From Alphaproteobacteria bacterium (GTDB taxonomy: Bacteria > Pseudomonadota > Alphaproteobacteria > Caulobacterales > Hyphomonadaceae): a stretch of 64,000 nt of DNA. Below are positions 9,717 through 18,606 of the stretch, one piece after another. The stretch is taken from positions 248,001 to 312,000 of the forward strand of contig JAHJYW010000045.1 of assembly GCA_018827375.1 (NCBI GenBank), in the 5' to 3' direction. The notes under the pieces were generated by a model that was not told where the DNA came from, searched no databases, and saw only the letters and a list, made by a program, of their open reading frames with translations. The first letter of the stretch is position 1, and every line of letters starts with the position of its first letter. Both the position numbers and the translations under genes were made by a program.

Positions 9717-10019
9717 ATGGATCTCGCAGAACTCACATCCAAAGCTTCGTCCGCTGTCCAACCGGGCGGTGATTTCACTAAAAAGGTGAAGTTCGACTTC
9801 GGCAATGAAGGCAAACTGTTCATCGACGGCGCTGCTGGCAAGGTCGACAATTCCGACAGCCCGGCCGATGCCACGATCAAGGTTGACTGGAACGACTTCC
9901 AGAAGATCTCCGGTGGCCAGATGGACCCGACAATGGCCTTCATGCAGGGCAAGCTGAAAGTTGAAGGCGACATGTCCGTTGCCATGCAGCTGCAGAGCCT
10001 GATGAAGAAGTTCTCGTAG
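9717..10019 (+). CDS. SCP2 sterol-binding domain protein
   Basis: This small soluble protein of 100 aa consists only of an SCP2 (sterol carrier protein 2-like) lipid-binding domain. It is recognised by the spacing of FGNEGKLFIDG, DATIKVDWNDFQKISGGQ, DPTMAFMQGKLKVEGDM and the helical end MQLQSLMKKFS. Family members bind fatty acyl-CoAs or sterol-like lipids. The start is the ATG at 9717 with an excellent AAGGAGGA at 9703-9710; an upstream in-frame ATG at 9609 would add 36 unconserved residues and has no such site. It is followed 28 nt later by a strong terminator, so it is probably a single-gene transcript. The 279-nt gap before it holds no other gene that I can see and presumably contains its promoter. 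Confidence 0.92.
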   Translation: MDLAELTSKASSAVQPGGDFTKKVKFDFGNEGKLFIDGAAGKVDNSDSPADATIKVDWNDFQKISGGQMDPTMAFMQGKLKVEGDMSVAMQLQSLMKKFS

Positions 10020-10047
10020 AATCCGCGACGGCTTTCCAGACAAAAGG

Positions 10048-10081
10048 AGCCGCCCCGGGGAAACCTGAGGGCGGCTTTTTT
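10048..10081 (+). terminator. Rho-independent terminator of the SCP2 gene
   Basis: AGCCGCCC (10048-10055) pairs perfectly with GGGCGGCT (10069-10076) and is followed by a run of six T's (10076-10081). The next gene's ATG is only 6 nt beyond the T-run. Confidence 0.9.
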
Positions 10082-10087
10082 GATGCC

Positions 10088-11050
10088 ATGACAGACACGC
10101 CTCCTCCTGACGCCGTACAGCGCAATGACTTTGTGACCATTCCGGGCAATCTCCCGCCGGACGGCGCGGAAATCATATGGTTCAAGGGCAGTGCAGGGCG
10201 CTCGCTACGCGCCTGCATCGCGCCGGCGCTGACCTATCAGAACCCACGCGGCACCGTAATCGTGTGCCCGGGACGGACCGAATTCATCGAGAAATATTTC
10301 GAAGTCGGGCGCGAGTTGCAGGCCATGGGCTTTGCCGTGCTGATCATCGACTGGCCGGGGCAGGGCCTCTCAGAGCGCCTGCTGGACGACACCAAAAAGG
10401 GCCATATCGACCGTTTCGAGACTTTCATGGGCGCCCTCGCGAAGGGGCTGGAAAAGCTCGATGACCGGCTGCCGCGGCCCTACGTGTCGTTGGCCCATTC
10501 CATGGGCGGGGCGATCGCGCTGGCGGCGATTGCGCAGGGGCTTGTGAAGGTGGATGCGGCGGCCTTTTGCGCGCCGATGTGGGGCCTCAAATCCAAGTTC
10601 TTCGGCATGAGCTATCTCGTCTGGGCGATGCGGGCGACCGGCCGCTCTGGCGACTATGCCCAGCAGCCGGGCCCCGCCGAAACCTTCGAGACCAACATTG
10701 TCACGCATGACAAGCGCCGCTGGCAGATGCAGCGCGACCTTTGCGACGCCGCCCCCGAGCTTGAGCTGGGCCCGGTGACCTGGGGCTGGCTGGATGCCTC
10801 GCTGAACATCCTGTCCACGTTCGGCAAGGCGAAGGCGCTGAACGCCGTGACGATCCCGGTCTTTGTGGCTTCGGCTGCCGAGGAAAAACTCGTCGACAAT
10901 GCCTCCCATTCCGCCTTTTGCGCACGCCTGCCGGATTGCGAACATGTCACCGTCGACGGCGCGTTACATGAAATCCTGATGGAGACGGATGAGCGCCGGG
11001 CGGAGTTCTGGGAAGGGTTCCAGTGCCTGCTTCAGCGTGCCGGCATCTGA
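10088..11050 (+). CDS. Alpha/beta hydrolase, monoacylglycerol lipase/lysophospholipase type
   Basis: This 320-aa serine hydrolase resembles PldB-type lysophospholipase and monoacylglycerol lipase (Hydrolase_4 family). The nucleophile elbow is LAHSMGGAIAL and the probable catalytic His is in DGALHEILME. The oxyanion region is VIVCPGRTEFIEKY, and DWPGQGLSERL is typical of the family. No signal peptide is visible, so it should act in the cytoplasm. The acidic triad residue is not certain; the region VFVASAAEEKLVDN carries it by family position. The ATG lies 6 nt after the T-tract of the SCP2 terminator and has no Shine-Dalgarno sequence, so it may be translated leaderless or from read-through mRNA. 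Confidence 0.88.
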   Translation: MTDTPPPDAVQRNDFVTIPGNLPPDGAEIIWFKGSAGRSLRACIAPALTYQNPRGTVIVCPGRTEFIEKYFEVGRELQAMGFAVLIIDWPGQGLSERLLDDTKKGHIDRFETFMGALAKGLEKLDDRLPRPYVSLAHSMGGAIALAAIAQGLVKVDAAAFCAPMWGLKSKFFGMSYLVWAMRATGRSGDYAQQPGPAETFETNIVTHDKRRWQMQRDLCDAAPELELGPVTWGWLDASLNILSTFGKAKALNAVTIPVFVASAAEEKLVDNASHSAFCARLPDCEHVTVDGALHEILMETDERRAEFWEGFQCLLQRAGI

Positions 11051-11113
11051 GTTCTGCTGGCCGCGCCATGACGGAAGGGCTATGCTCGCATCCCTGACTA
11101 GGAGTGGGACGCT

Positions 11114-11767
11114 ATGGCCGACAAGACGCTCGTGGAATTCGTCAAGGAGAGCCTGCAGCAGGGACAGTCGCGAGAGGCTATTCATGGCGCGCTGGCGCAG
11201 GCTGGTTGGAAGAGCGGCGAGGTGGATGCCGCGCTGGCTGTCTATTCGGATGTCGCCTTTCCGGTCGCCGTGCCCCGGCCGCAGCCTTATCTCTCGGCAC
11301 GGCAGGCCTTTCTCTATCTCCTGTTCTTCATTTTGCTTGGCATTGTCGCCTTCAGCCTTGGCTCGCTCCTGTTCGCGCTGATCGATTACGGCTTTCCCGA
11401 CAAGGCGGAAGCCGGTGGCTATACAATCCGATACCGGGACGCACAGGTGCGCAGCGGCATTTCCGGCGTGCTGGTGGGGACACCCATATTCCTGTGGCTC
11501 GGCTACATCCTGCGCGGGGCGCGTGAGCGTAGTCCCGAGCTACAACGCTCGCGCATACGCAAATGGCTGACTTATCTCAGCCTCGTGATCGCGGGCTGCA
11601 CACTGGTCGGGGACGCGACCTCACTGGTCTACAATTTCCTCGGCGGAGACCTGACGACGCGCTTTGTGCTCAAGTCGCTCGTCGTCGGCGTGATTGCCGG
11701 TGCGATCTTCACCTATTTCATCAGCGACGCGGAAAAGGGAGATCGGGCAGATGTGGACACCAAGTAG
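11114..11767 (+). CDS. DUF5671 membrane protein
   Basis: This 217-aa protein begins with a short helical, charged domain (about 1-45, including REAIHGALAQAGWKSGEVD). That motif is often seen in front of DUF5671 membrane domains and resembles a UBA-like helix bundle. Four hydrophobic segments follow at about 58-85, 117-137, 155-175 and 190-207. The C-terminus is acidic (DAEKGDRADVDTK). Its function is unknown. AGGAG lies 9 nt before the ATG. The last 17 nt overlap the start of the next gene, and translational coupling of the pair is likely. Confidence 0.75.
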   Translation: MADKTLVEFVKESLQQGQSREAIHGALAQAGWKSGEVDAALAVYSDVAFPVAVPRPQPYLSARQAFLYLLFFILLGIVAFSLGSLLFALIDYGFPDKAEAGGYTIRYRDAQVRSGISGVLVGTPIFLWLGYILRGARERSPELQRSRIRKWLTYLSLVIAGCTLVGDATSLVYNFLGGDLTTRFVLKSLVVGVIAGAIFTYFISDAEKGDRADVDTK

Positions 11768-12245
11768 TGCGGGAGACTGGCTGGCCGTTTCACTTGCCGG
11801 CGTGGCGTCTGCGAGCGTTATCGCTGGTTTTGCGATCATTGGCGGACCCGGCAAAGCGCGCGACATACAGCAGGACGATGCGCGCCTTCAGGCGGTCGTG
11901 TCGACAGCCGAAGCACTGAACTGTTACAGCCGCGGCGTTGGGCCGCTGCCGGATGACCTGGAGACCGCGCGTCAGGCCATTGCCGATCCCGGCTCTGCGG
12001 CGCGGCTGGCCGAAGGCTGCAGCAATGCCGAGTGGAAGGATGACCCGATCACAGGTGAGCCTTTTGAAATCCGCCACTTAGATAACCAGCATGCCAACAT
12101 ATGTGCCGTGTTTGCGCGGGCGGGCGACGGGGCAACCCGCGGCTACTATTTCGGAACCGGGGCGTCCTATATCAATGCCGAGACGGCGCGCCCAGATCCA
12201 GGCCCGTTCTGCTACACGGTCAATCTCACTGCGGAACCCGGTTGA
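11751..12245 (+). CDS. Small membrane-anchored protein of unknown function
   Basis: I do not recognise a named family for this 164-aa protein. It has an uncleaved N-terminal hydrophobic helix (about 12-31, LAVSLAGVASASVIAGFAII) and an extracytoplasmic domain with four cysteines. Motifs in that domain are NCYSRGVGPLPDDLE, AEGCSN, DPITGEPFEIR and PGPFCYTVN. The patterns 'GPLPDDLETARQAI' and 'D-P-x-TGEPF' recall the C-terminal domains of pseudopilin-like or periplasmic sensor-like proteins, but this is only a resemblance. The ATG at 11751 has AAAAGGGAG upstream and lies inside the DUF5671 gene, so the two products probably act together at the inner membrane (inference). Confidence 0.7.
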   Translation: MWTPSSAGDWLAVSLAGVASASVIAGFAIIGGPGKARDIQQDDARLQAVVSTAEALNCYSRGVGPLPDDLETARQAIADPGSAARLAEGCSNAEWKDDPITGEPFEIRHLDNQHANICAVFARAGDGATRGYYFGTGASYINAETARPDPGPFCYTVNLTAEPG

Positions 12246-12303
12246 TGTGCTTGACTTCCCTTACGTCGGCACCCGACCTCTGGTGCCAATAGGAGGAAAC
12301 ACA

Positions 12304-13308
12304 ATGAAAGTTGCAGCCGTCAAAAAGCCCGGTGGCCCCGGAAATCTCGTTATCGAAGAGCGCGCCGATCCTACACCCGGTCGGGGTGAGATCCTCGTTC
12401 GCGTCAAGGCAAGCAGCCTGAACTATCATGACTTTGTCGTCGTGATGGGCGGCATCCCGACGCCGGACGGGCGCATTCCCATGTCGGACGGCGCGGGCGA
12501 AGTCGTCGCCGTCGGCGAGGGCACCAAGAAATTCAAGGTCGGCGACAAGGTCCTGAGCCTGTTCTTCCCGAACTGGAATGCCGGAGCGCCACAGATGGCA
12601 GGCTTTGCCAGCGTGCCCGGCGATGGGGCCGACGGCTTTGGCGCCGAAATGGTCGCTGCGCCGGAAAGCGCTTTCACGCGGATGCCGGAAGGCTATTCCT
12701 TTGAAGAGGCGGCGACGCTGCCCTGTGCAGCGCTGACAGCCTGGCGGGCGCTGATGGTGGAAGCCAAGATCAAGCCAGGTGACTGGGTGCTGACCCAAGG
12801 CACGGGCGGCGTCTCGATCTTTGCGCTGCAATTTGCCAAGGCCGCTGGCGCGCGCGTGATCGCGACGTCATCTTCCGACGAGAAGCTGAAGCGCCTCAAA
12901 GAACTCGGCGCCGATCACCTGATCAATTACAAGGACACGCCCGAATGGGGCAAGAAGGCCAAGGAATTGACCGGCGGCCGCGGTGTTGATGAAGTGGTCG
13001 AGATTGGCGGCCCGGGTACGCTCGCGCAGTCGATCGCAGCCAGCAAGATGGGCGGGCATATCTCGCTGATCGGTGTGCTGACCGGCGTCTCGGGTGAAGT
13101 GCCGACAGCGGCGCTGTTCTCGATGAACATCACGATGTCAGGCATCACCGTCGGTTCGGCCAGCATGCAGGAAGACATGATCGCTGCCATCGAAGCCAAC
13201 GGCATCAAGCCCGTGCTCGACCAGACCTTCCCGCTCGACAAGATTGCCGAAGCGTTCGGCCATCAGGCGTCGCAGAAGCATTTCGGCAAGATTATCGTTT
13301 CGATCTGA
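12304..13308 (+). CDS. NADPH:quinone oxidoreductase-like zinc-independent MDR protein
   Basis: This 334-aa protein is a medium-chain dehydrogenase/reductase of the quinone oxidoreductase or zeta-crystallin type. It has an N-terminal GroES-like domain (to about 120) and a Rossmann domain with GTGGVSIFALQFAKAAGARV and the conserved SSSDEKLKRLKELGADH. The structural and catalytic zinc cysteines of alcohol dehydrogenases are absent. The C-terminal HQASQKHFGKIIVSI ending is typical. It is predicted to reduce quinones or enones with NADPH in the cytosol. The start ATG is chosen because AGGAGG (12291-12296) sits 7 nt upstream; an earlier frame opening from 12091 overlaps the preceding gene and is not supported. 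Confidence 0.9.
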   Translation: MKVAAVKKPGGPGNLVIEERADPTPGRGEILVRVKASSLNYHDFVVVMGGIPTPDGRIPMSDGAGEVVAVGEGTKKFKVGDKVLSLFFPNWNAGAPQMAGFASVPGDGADGFGAEMVAAPESAFTRMPEGYSFEEAATLPCAALTAWRALMVEAKIKPGDWVLTQGTGGVSIFALQFAKAAGARVIATSSSDEKLKRLKELGADHLINYKDTPEWGKKAKELTGGRGVDEVVEIGGPGTLAQSIAASKMGGHISLIGVLTGVSGEVPTAALFSMNITMSGITVGSASMQEDMIAAIEANGIKPVLDQTFPLDKIAEAFGHQASQKHFGKIIVSI

Positions 13309-13310
13309 GC

Positions 13311-14915
13311 CTAGTGCCGGAAATGGCGCATGCCGGTGAAAACCATGGCAAGGCCAGCTTCATCCGCGGCGGCGATCACTTCGTCGTCGCGGATCGAGCC
13401 GCCGGGCTGGATCACAGCTAGCGCGCCAGCTGAGGCGGCCTGCAACAAACCATCCGGGAATGGGAAGAAGGCATCGGATGCGGCGACGCAACCCTTCGTC
13501 TTCGGCTCGGCCCAGCCTGCCACTTCAGCAGCGTCTTCCGCTTTCCGGGCGGCGATACGGGCGGAGTCAATGCGGCTCATCTGGCCCGCGCCGACGCCGA
13601 CAGTTGCGCCGTCCTTTGCATAGACAATCGTGTTGGACTTCACATGCTTGGCAACGCGCCAGGCGAAGAGAAGGTCGTCGAGCTGTTGCTCGGTTGGGGC
13701 GATCTTTGTCACGACCTTGAGGTCGGCACGCGTAATGCGGCCGAAGTCGCGATCCTGCATCAGGAAGCCACCAGCAACAGTCTTGACGAAGTGGCCGGGC
13801 GCAGCCGGATCAGGCAGGCCCTCTGTAATCAGGAGGCGGAGATTTTTCTTCTTCGCGAAGATCGCTTCAGCATCGGCGTCTGCTCCTGGCGCAATGACGA
13901 CTTCTGTGAAGACTTGCGAAATCTCTTCTGCTGTTGGGCCATCAAGCGGACGGTTGAGCGCGACGATGCCGCCGAATGCGGATGTGGAATCACACGCCAG
14001 CGCGGCGCGGTAGGCTTCGATGATAGTGTCGGCCTGCGCCACGCCGCATGGATTGGCGTGCTTGATGATGGCCACGGCGGGTGTGTCTGAGCCAAGTTCG
14101 CCGATCAGTTCATAGGCTGCGTCGGTGTCGTTGATATTGTTGTAGGAGAGTTCCTTGCCCTGAAGTTGTCTTGCGGTGGCAACGCCGGGGCGGCCATCTC
14201 CGCTGACATAGAAGGCGGCTTTCTGGTGTGGGTTTTCACCATAGCGAAGCGATTGCTGAAGCTTGCCGCCGATGGCGGCCCAGTCAGGGGCGGTGTCACC
14301 CAGCTGGCGGGCATACCAGCCGGAAATGGCCGCATCATAAGCTGCGGTGCGGGCATAGGTTTTCGCCGCCAGTTTGCGGCAGAGCGAAACCTGGACCTGA
14401 CCGTCATTGCCTTCCATTTCCGCGATAACGGTGTCGACGTCGCCACCATCGGTGCAGACAGCCACGAAGGCGCCGTTCTTTGCAGCGGCGCGCAGCATGG
14501 CCGGGCCGCCAATGTCGATGTTCTCGATACAGGTTTCGAAGTCTGCGCCGGACGCGACGGTGGCCTCGAACGGGTAGAGGTTTACGTAAATGAGGTCGAT
14601 GGCGCCAATGCCGTGGGTCTCGGCATCGTTAACATGGGAAGGGTTGTCGCGAAGATAGAGCAGGCCGCCATGCACGGCCGGGTGGAGCGTCTTGACGCGG
14701 CCATCCATCATTTCCGGGAAACCGGTCAGGTCAGCGACGTCTTTCACGGCAAGGCCCGCATCCTTGAGTCGTTTTGACGTACCGCCTGTTGAGACCAGTT
14801 CGACGCCCATCGCAGCCAGTTTGCGCGCCTGCTCGACCAAGCCTGTCTTGTCCGAAACGGAGAGCAGGGCACGGCGAATACGCACGGGAGATCCGCTGTG
14901 GGCGGCGTCGGTCAT
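13311..14915 (-). CDS. purH: Bifunctional AICAR formyltransferase / IMP cyclohydrolase
   Basis: PurH catalyses the last two steps of de novo IMP synthesis. This 534-aa copy has the N-terminal MGS-like IMP cyclohydrolase domain ([48 protein letters not shown]). The C-terminal formyltransferase domain carries the catalytic KHANPCGVA segment and [15 protein letters not shown]. The length and the C-terminal GMRHFRH are typical. AGAGGATGA precedes the ATG. In related alphaproteobacteria purH commonly lies near rpe and a heparinase-fold gene, as here, except that a CapD-like gene intervenes. Its stop is 2 nt from the stop of the convergent quinone oxidoreductase gene. Confidence 0.98.
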   Translation of the reverse strand: MTDAAHSGSPVRIRRALLSVSDKTGLVEQARKLAAMGVELVSTGGTSKRLKDAGLAVKDVADLTGFPEMMDGRVKTLHPAVHGGLLYLRDNPSHVNDAETHGIGAIDLIYVNLYPFEATVASGADFETCIENIDIGGPAMLRAAAKNGAFVAVCTDGGDVDTVIAEMEGNDGQVQVSLCRKLAAKTYARTAAYDAAISGWYARQLGDTAPDWAAIGGKLQQSLRYGENPHQKAAFYVSGDGRPGVATARQLQGKELSYNNINDTDAAYELIGELGSDTPAVAIIKHANPCGVAQADTIIEAYRAALACDSTSAFGGIVALNRPLDGPTAEEISQVFTEVVIAPGADADAEAIFAKKKNLRLLITEGLPDPAAPGHFVKTVAGGFLMQDRDFGRITRADLKVVTKIAPTEQQLDDLLFAWRVAKHVKSNTIVYAKDGATVGVGAGQMSRIDSARIAARKAEDAAEVAGWAEPKTKGCVAASDAFFPFPDGLLQAASAGALAVIQPGGSIRDDEVIAAADEAGLAMVFTGMRHFRH

Positions 14916-14975
14916 GGGGTCATCCTCTGGCGGTTGGCTGAATTACCGCGCGGGGTAGCACGAACGACCGGGCCG

Positions 14976-16868
14976 TCAAGCGCTCTGGCGCCGGTTCCGT
15001 TCGGCCCGGTTAGCCCCGTATTCCGGCACGAGGACGCCGAGAAGACGCAGTGCCTCAGAGCGATCACGACGCGCAGCGGCCTCGAGCAGGGCAGCAAGCT
15101 GTTTTTCGAACAGTTCGCCATGGCCGTTCGGCGAGGCGACGCGATTGACGCCATCAACCTCTGTCGGTCTGATCTGCTCGTGGGAGTAAGTCAGCGCTTC
15201 GTGCATCTTCTCCCCGTCTCGCAGACCGGTCGTGACGATCTCGATATCAACACCGGGCACAAGGCCTTTGAGGCGGATCATGGTTTCAGCGAGTTGCAGG
15301 ATCGCGATCGGATCGCCCATGTCGAGCACGAAGAGATCTGCGTCGCCTTCATGCGCCTGCAGGGCAGCGGCCTGAAGCACGAGCGATGAGGCCTCTTCAA
15401 CCGTCATGAAGAAGCGTGTGACGCCCGGATCGGTCAGCGTGACGGGACCGCCAGCGGCGATCTGTCGCTCGAAGAGGGGCACAACCGACCCTGACGAACC
15501 AAGCACGTTGCCGAAGCGCACCATCGACGCCGTCATGCTGGAATCGGCTGCGAGGCGGCTGACGGCAATCTCGGCGAGGCGCTTGGTGGCGCCCATGACA
15601 TTGTCCGGATCAACTGCCTTGTCGGTCGAGATGAACACGAAGCGTCGCGCGCCAACGGCAACCGCGGCCCGCGCGGCATTCACCGCGCCGCCGACATTTG
15701 TCAGGATTGCTTCGCAAATATTGTGCTCCATCAGCGGCACATGCTTCAGCGCGGCGGCATGGATAACAAGGTCCGGCTGTGCGCGTTGAAAGATATCCGT
15801 CAGGCGGCTCATGTCGCGCACGTCGCCGAGACGGGAGACGACGGGCAGTTGCGGTGCCAGTGCGCCGAGCGCCATATCGATGCTGTAGAGATTGAACTCG
15901 GATGAATCGACAATGGTCAGGCAGTCTGGTTCCAGCGCGGCCACCTGCCGGGTCAGTTCTGCCCCGATCGTGCCGCCACCGCCGGTGACGAGCACGCTGG
16001 CACCCCGAACGATATTGCGGACAGGCGCGATGTCCAGCAGGCGTTCAGGGCGTGCGAGCAGGTCAGCCGGATGCAGCGGGGCCAGGATCTGCGCCGCTTC
16101 ATCGCCGCCGAGGGCCATGATTTCGGCGCCGTGGGTCGAAGCGATTTCCAACAGCTGGAGCATGTTGCTGCGTTCGCGGGCGACGCCTGTCACCGCGAGC
16201 CAGGGTATCTGCCCATAGCGTACGCGCAGGACATCAATCACGTTGCCCAGGTCATCCATGCAGCCCATGATCGGCACGCCGCGGATAGCCCGGCCCGGAT
16301 CGGAACCCTTGATCTCGACAACACCCAGCACCCGCACCTTGGCGCCTTGCGTGCTGTGTTGCAGGCGGCGCAGGACCGTGACGCAGTTGTCGGCATCCCC
16401 GATCAGAAGGACGGGCTGGCCGGACTTGGAGATCGGACTGAAAATCTGCAGAGGTGTGCGCGTTGACCGTGACAGGGCTACCATGCGCCCGGCAAACAGG
16501 AAGATCATCCAGAGCAGGGTGGTGACGAGGAAGGTCGCCCATGGCGCCACAAGCATGCCGTTCAGCAAAAGCATGACGGGCAGGTAGATGAGGCCAGACA
16601 GGCCAACGGCCTGAACCATCATGACGGCATCGGGCCAGCCCATATGGCGCCAGACCTGTTTCTGCACGCCGCGTATCAGAAAGCCGATCACGACGGCGAT
16701 GATGAAGAAACCGGTGCTCAGGCCTGCCGACAGGAACGAGTAGGGACCGCTGACAGCGTCGGATGACCAGAGAAGGATGGAGGCCATGACCATGGCAATG
16801 GCTGCCATGGCAACATCAAAGCTGAGTGTCAGCACCATGGCCCGCCGTGCGGCGCGTTGCGGAGTCAT
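14976..16868 (-). CDS. Membrane-anchored sugar-nucleotide 4,6-dehydratase (CapD/WbpM/PglF type)
   Basis: This 630-aa protein has four N-terminal hydrophobic segments (about 12-110), a CoA-binding-like Rossmann domain (about 135-255) and a C-terminal extended-SDR domain. The SDR domain shows the NAD motif VLVTGGGGTIGAELTRQ, VIHAAALKHVPLMEHN, FISTDKAVDP and MGATKR. In this subfamily the usual YxxxK tyrosine is replaced by Met, as in WbpM and PglF, which are UDP-GlcNAc 4,6-dehydratases. It probably makes a 4-keto-6-deoxy sugar nucleotide for a surface polysaccharide. The ATG at 16868 has GGAGAAA upstream and overlaps the heparinase gene's TGA by 4 nt (ATGA), so rpe, heparinase and this gene form one coupled operon. 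An upstream in-frame start inside the heparinase gene is less likely. Confidence 0.92.
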   Translation of the reverse strand: MTPQRAARRAMVLTLSFDVAMAAIAMVMASILLWSSDAVSGPYSFLSAGLSTGFFIIAVVIGFLIRGVQKQVWRHMGWPDAVMMVQAVGLSGLIYLPVMLLLNGMLVAPWATFLVTTLLWMIFLFAGRMVALSRSTRTPLQIFSPISKSGQPVLLIGDADNCVTVLRRLQHSTQGAKVRVLGVVEIKGSDPGRAIRGVPIMGCMDDLGNVIDVLRVRYGQIPWLAVTGVARERSNMLQLLEIASTHGAEIMALGGDEAAQILAPLHPADLLARPERLLDIAPVRNIVRGASVLVTGGGGTIGAELTRQVAALEPDCLTIVDSSEFNLYSIDMALGALAPQLPVVSRLGDVRDMSRLTDIFQRAQPDLVIHAAALKHVPLMEHNICEAILTNVGGAVNAARAAVAVGARRFVFISTDKAVDPDNVMGATKRLAEIAVSRLAADSSMTASMVRFGNVLGSSGSVVPLFERQIAAGGPVTLTDPGVTRFFMTVEEASSLVLQAAALQAHEGDADLFVLDMGDPIAILQLAETMIRLKGLVPGVDIEIVTTGLRDGEKMHEALTYSHEQIRPTEVDGVNRVASPNGHGELFEKQLAALLEAAARRDRSEALRLLGVLVPEYGANRAERNRRQSA

Positions 16869-18595
16869 GCGGCTTTCTCCTTGAGGAACGCCCAGCGAAT
16901 GCAATTGGGCGGTTCATTGCCGTCGCTGTTGGGATCGGCATAACCTGCCATGACGATTTGTTCGGGTTGCTCCACGTTGCCGCGGGCAAGATAGACGGTG
17001 CGCTCCAGCCGTGTGCCTTCATGGCTCGTCTTGAAGCGCCACACCGAGCCATTGTCGCAGATGAGCCGGATCGCGTCGCGCCCCATCATGGCTGTCACAG
17101 TGGGGTGGAGATGGAAGCGGATCTCGAAATTGATGAACTTGTTGTCGTCGGATGGCGGTTGCGAGATTGGCCGCACGAGGGAGTCTTCTCCGGTGAGCCG
17201 ACTACCGTCGCCAGACATGAACAGCCGCCGCCTGTGCAGAAGCCCGCAAGCCGCCTTGTAGCCGCCATGCTGGGCATCCAGCCAAATCTCGTCCGATTCC
17301 TCGAGCCGCTTGGCCGAGATGCCTTCCGGCCCCATCGCCGCGAGCAGGCGTGTCTCTTCATTGGTCACGAAGCTTGAGGAATCGCGCCCGGCAAGCACCA
17401 GAGTCGAATGGGCGCCGGTACGGCGTACGGCAGCCTGCCAGTCGAGGTTTACTTCGGCGCTGTAGCCGCAGGACGTGACGAGGCGGGCAGGGCCGTCGGA
17501 TAATTCGAAGCCAAGCGCGCCAGCATGGGCATAGTCGCCAAAGGGCGGAGGCGGTGCTTCGCCGCAGTCCAGCACAAGGCGCAGCGACCCCTTCTGGAGT
17601 TTCTGGAAGCCTGACTTGGGCGCAAACGTGAAGCGGCGCGGCGCGGCCCCAAGGCGGTCAAGCGCGGCAGCCACGACTTCAGGGCGGCCTTCATCTCCGT
17701 CATTGAAAGGGTTGAGGGCGCCGTCTTCCGTCTGGAAAAAAGCGAGCATGGCGCCCATGCGCGAAATCCATTTTTCGAAATAGTCCGGCACGACATGCCC
17801 GGCTTTTTGCAGGACTTCCTGCAGGGCCAACAGGTTCAGCAGCGATGTCAGCAGGCGCGCGGGGCTGCGGCTGACATGTCCGCCATCGGGCAGGATCTGG
17901 GCTGTGCATTCGCCGTCAAGCCGGTCCAGCGATTCGTCGAGCCGGTGAGCGCCATCCAGGCAGATCGCACGCGCGACCATCAGGCACGAGCCGATCCAGC
18001 GCGTTCGCGGATTGGTGGTCTGGTCGAGTATTTCGGACAGATAGCGCATCTGGCGCACAAGGCATTCCATACGCTCAGGTGGGCAGCCTTCGCCAAACAG
18101 GGTCTGCGAACAGCGCATCCAGTTCCACAGTCGGTTCGCCGTCGGTTCTGCGCGCCATGCAAAACCATTGAAAGTTCCAAAGGATTGAATCCAGGAATCG
18201 ACAAAAGCGGCCGCACGTTCCTGTCCCGAAGGGCCTTGCGAGGCCATGTCAGACAGCCAGTCAAAGCGGTGCAATCTGTCGGCGAAATGGCGGGAGGGTA
18301 GCGGAACCGACCAGGGCGGCTGCGCACGCTCAAGGATCAGTCGTTCCATACCTATGCGCCAGATATCCCGCATCAGCGCTTCTCCACGCCATGTGTCGGC
18401 TGGAATGATGTCGGGCAGGGCGTGAGCGAAGGTTTGCGGAACGGGGCCCGTCAGTTTCAGGCGCTGCAGCGCACCGATTCGGGCATCTTCGCCCGCCAGA
18501 CCCCTGAACCGGCGCCAAAGCGCCGCATCATCAGCGCTGGAGCGCGTTCGGTCGGCCCGGAATTCGCTGTCTCCACCACCCACGGCACGGCCCAT
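16865..18595 (-). CDS. Heparinase II/III family protein
   Basis: This 576-aa protein has the alginate-lyase-like alpha/alpha toroid in the N-terminal two thirds (NGFAWRAEPTANRLWNW, GQERAAAFVDSWI). The C-terminal beta-sandwich heparinase II/III domain follows (FGDYAHAGALGFELSDGPARL, CGYSAEVNLDWQAAVRRTGAHSTL, FEIRFHLHPTV). Family members are uronic-acid polysaccharide lyases, but this alphaproteobacterial clade beside rpe has no settled substrate. No clear signal peptide is seen at the chosen ATG, so its location is uncertain. It starts 11 nt after rpe and overlaps the downstream CapD-like gene by 4 nt. That coupling to a sugar-nucleotide dehydratase suggests a role in envelope polysaccharide turnover (inference). 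Confidence 0.88.
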   Translation of the reverse strand: MGRAVGGGDSEFRADRTRSSADDAALWRRFRGLAGEDARIGALQRLKLTGPVPQTFAHALPDIIPADTWRGEALMRDIWRIGMERLILERAQPPWSVPLPSRHFADRLHRFDWLSDMASQGPSGQERAAAFVDSWIQSFGTFNGFAWRAEPTANRLWNWMRCSQTLFGEGCPPERMECLVRQMRYLSEILDQTTNPRTRWIGSCLMVARAICLDGAHRLDESLDRLDGECTAQILPDGGHVSRSPARLLTSLLNLLALQEVLQKAGHVVPDYFEKWISRMGAMLAFFQTEDGALNPFNDGDEGRPEVVAAALDRLGAAPRRFTFAPKSGFQKLQKGSLRLVLDCGEAPPPPFGDYAHAGALGFELSDGPARLVTSCGYSAEVNLDWQAAVRRTGAHSTLVLAGRDSSSFVTNEETRLLAAMGPEGISAKRLEESDEIWLDAQHGGYKAACGLLHRRRLFMSGDGSRLTGEDSLVRPISQPPSDDNKFINFEIRFHLHPTVTAMMGRDAIRLICDNGSVWRFKTSHEGTRLERTVYLARGNVEQPEQIVMAGYADPNSDGNEPPNCIRWAFLKEKAA

Positions 18596-18606
18596 CCTGC
18601 AACCTA

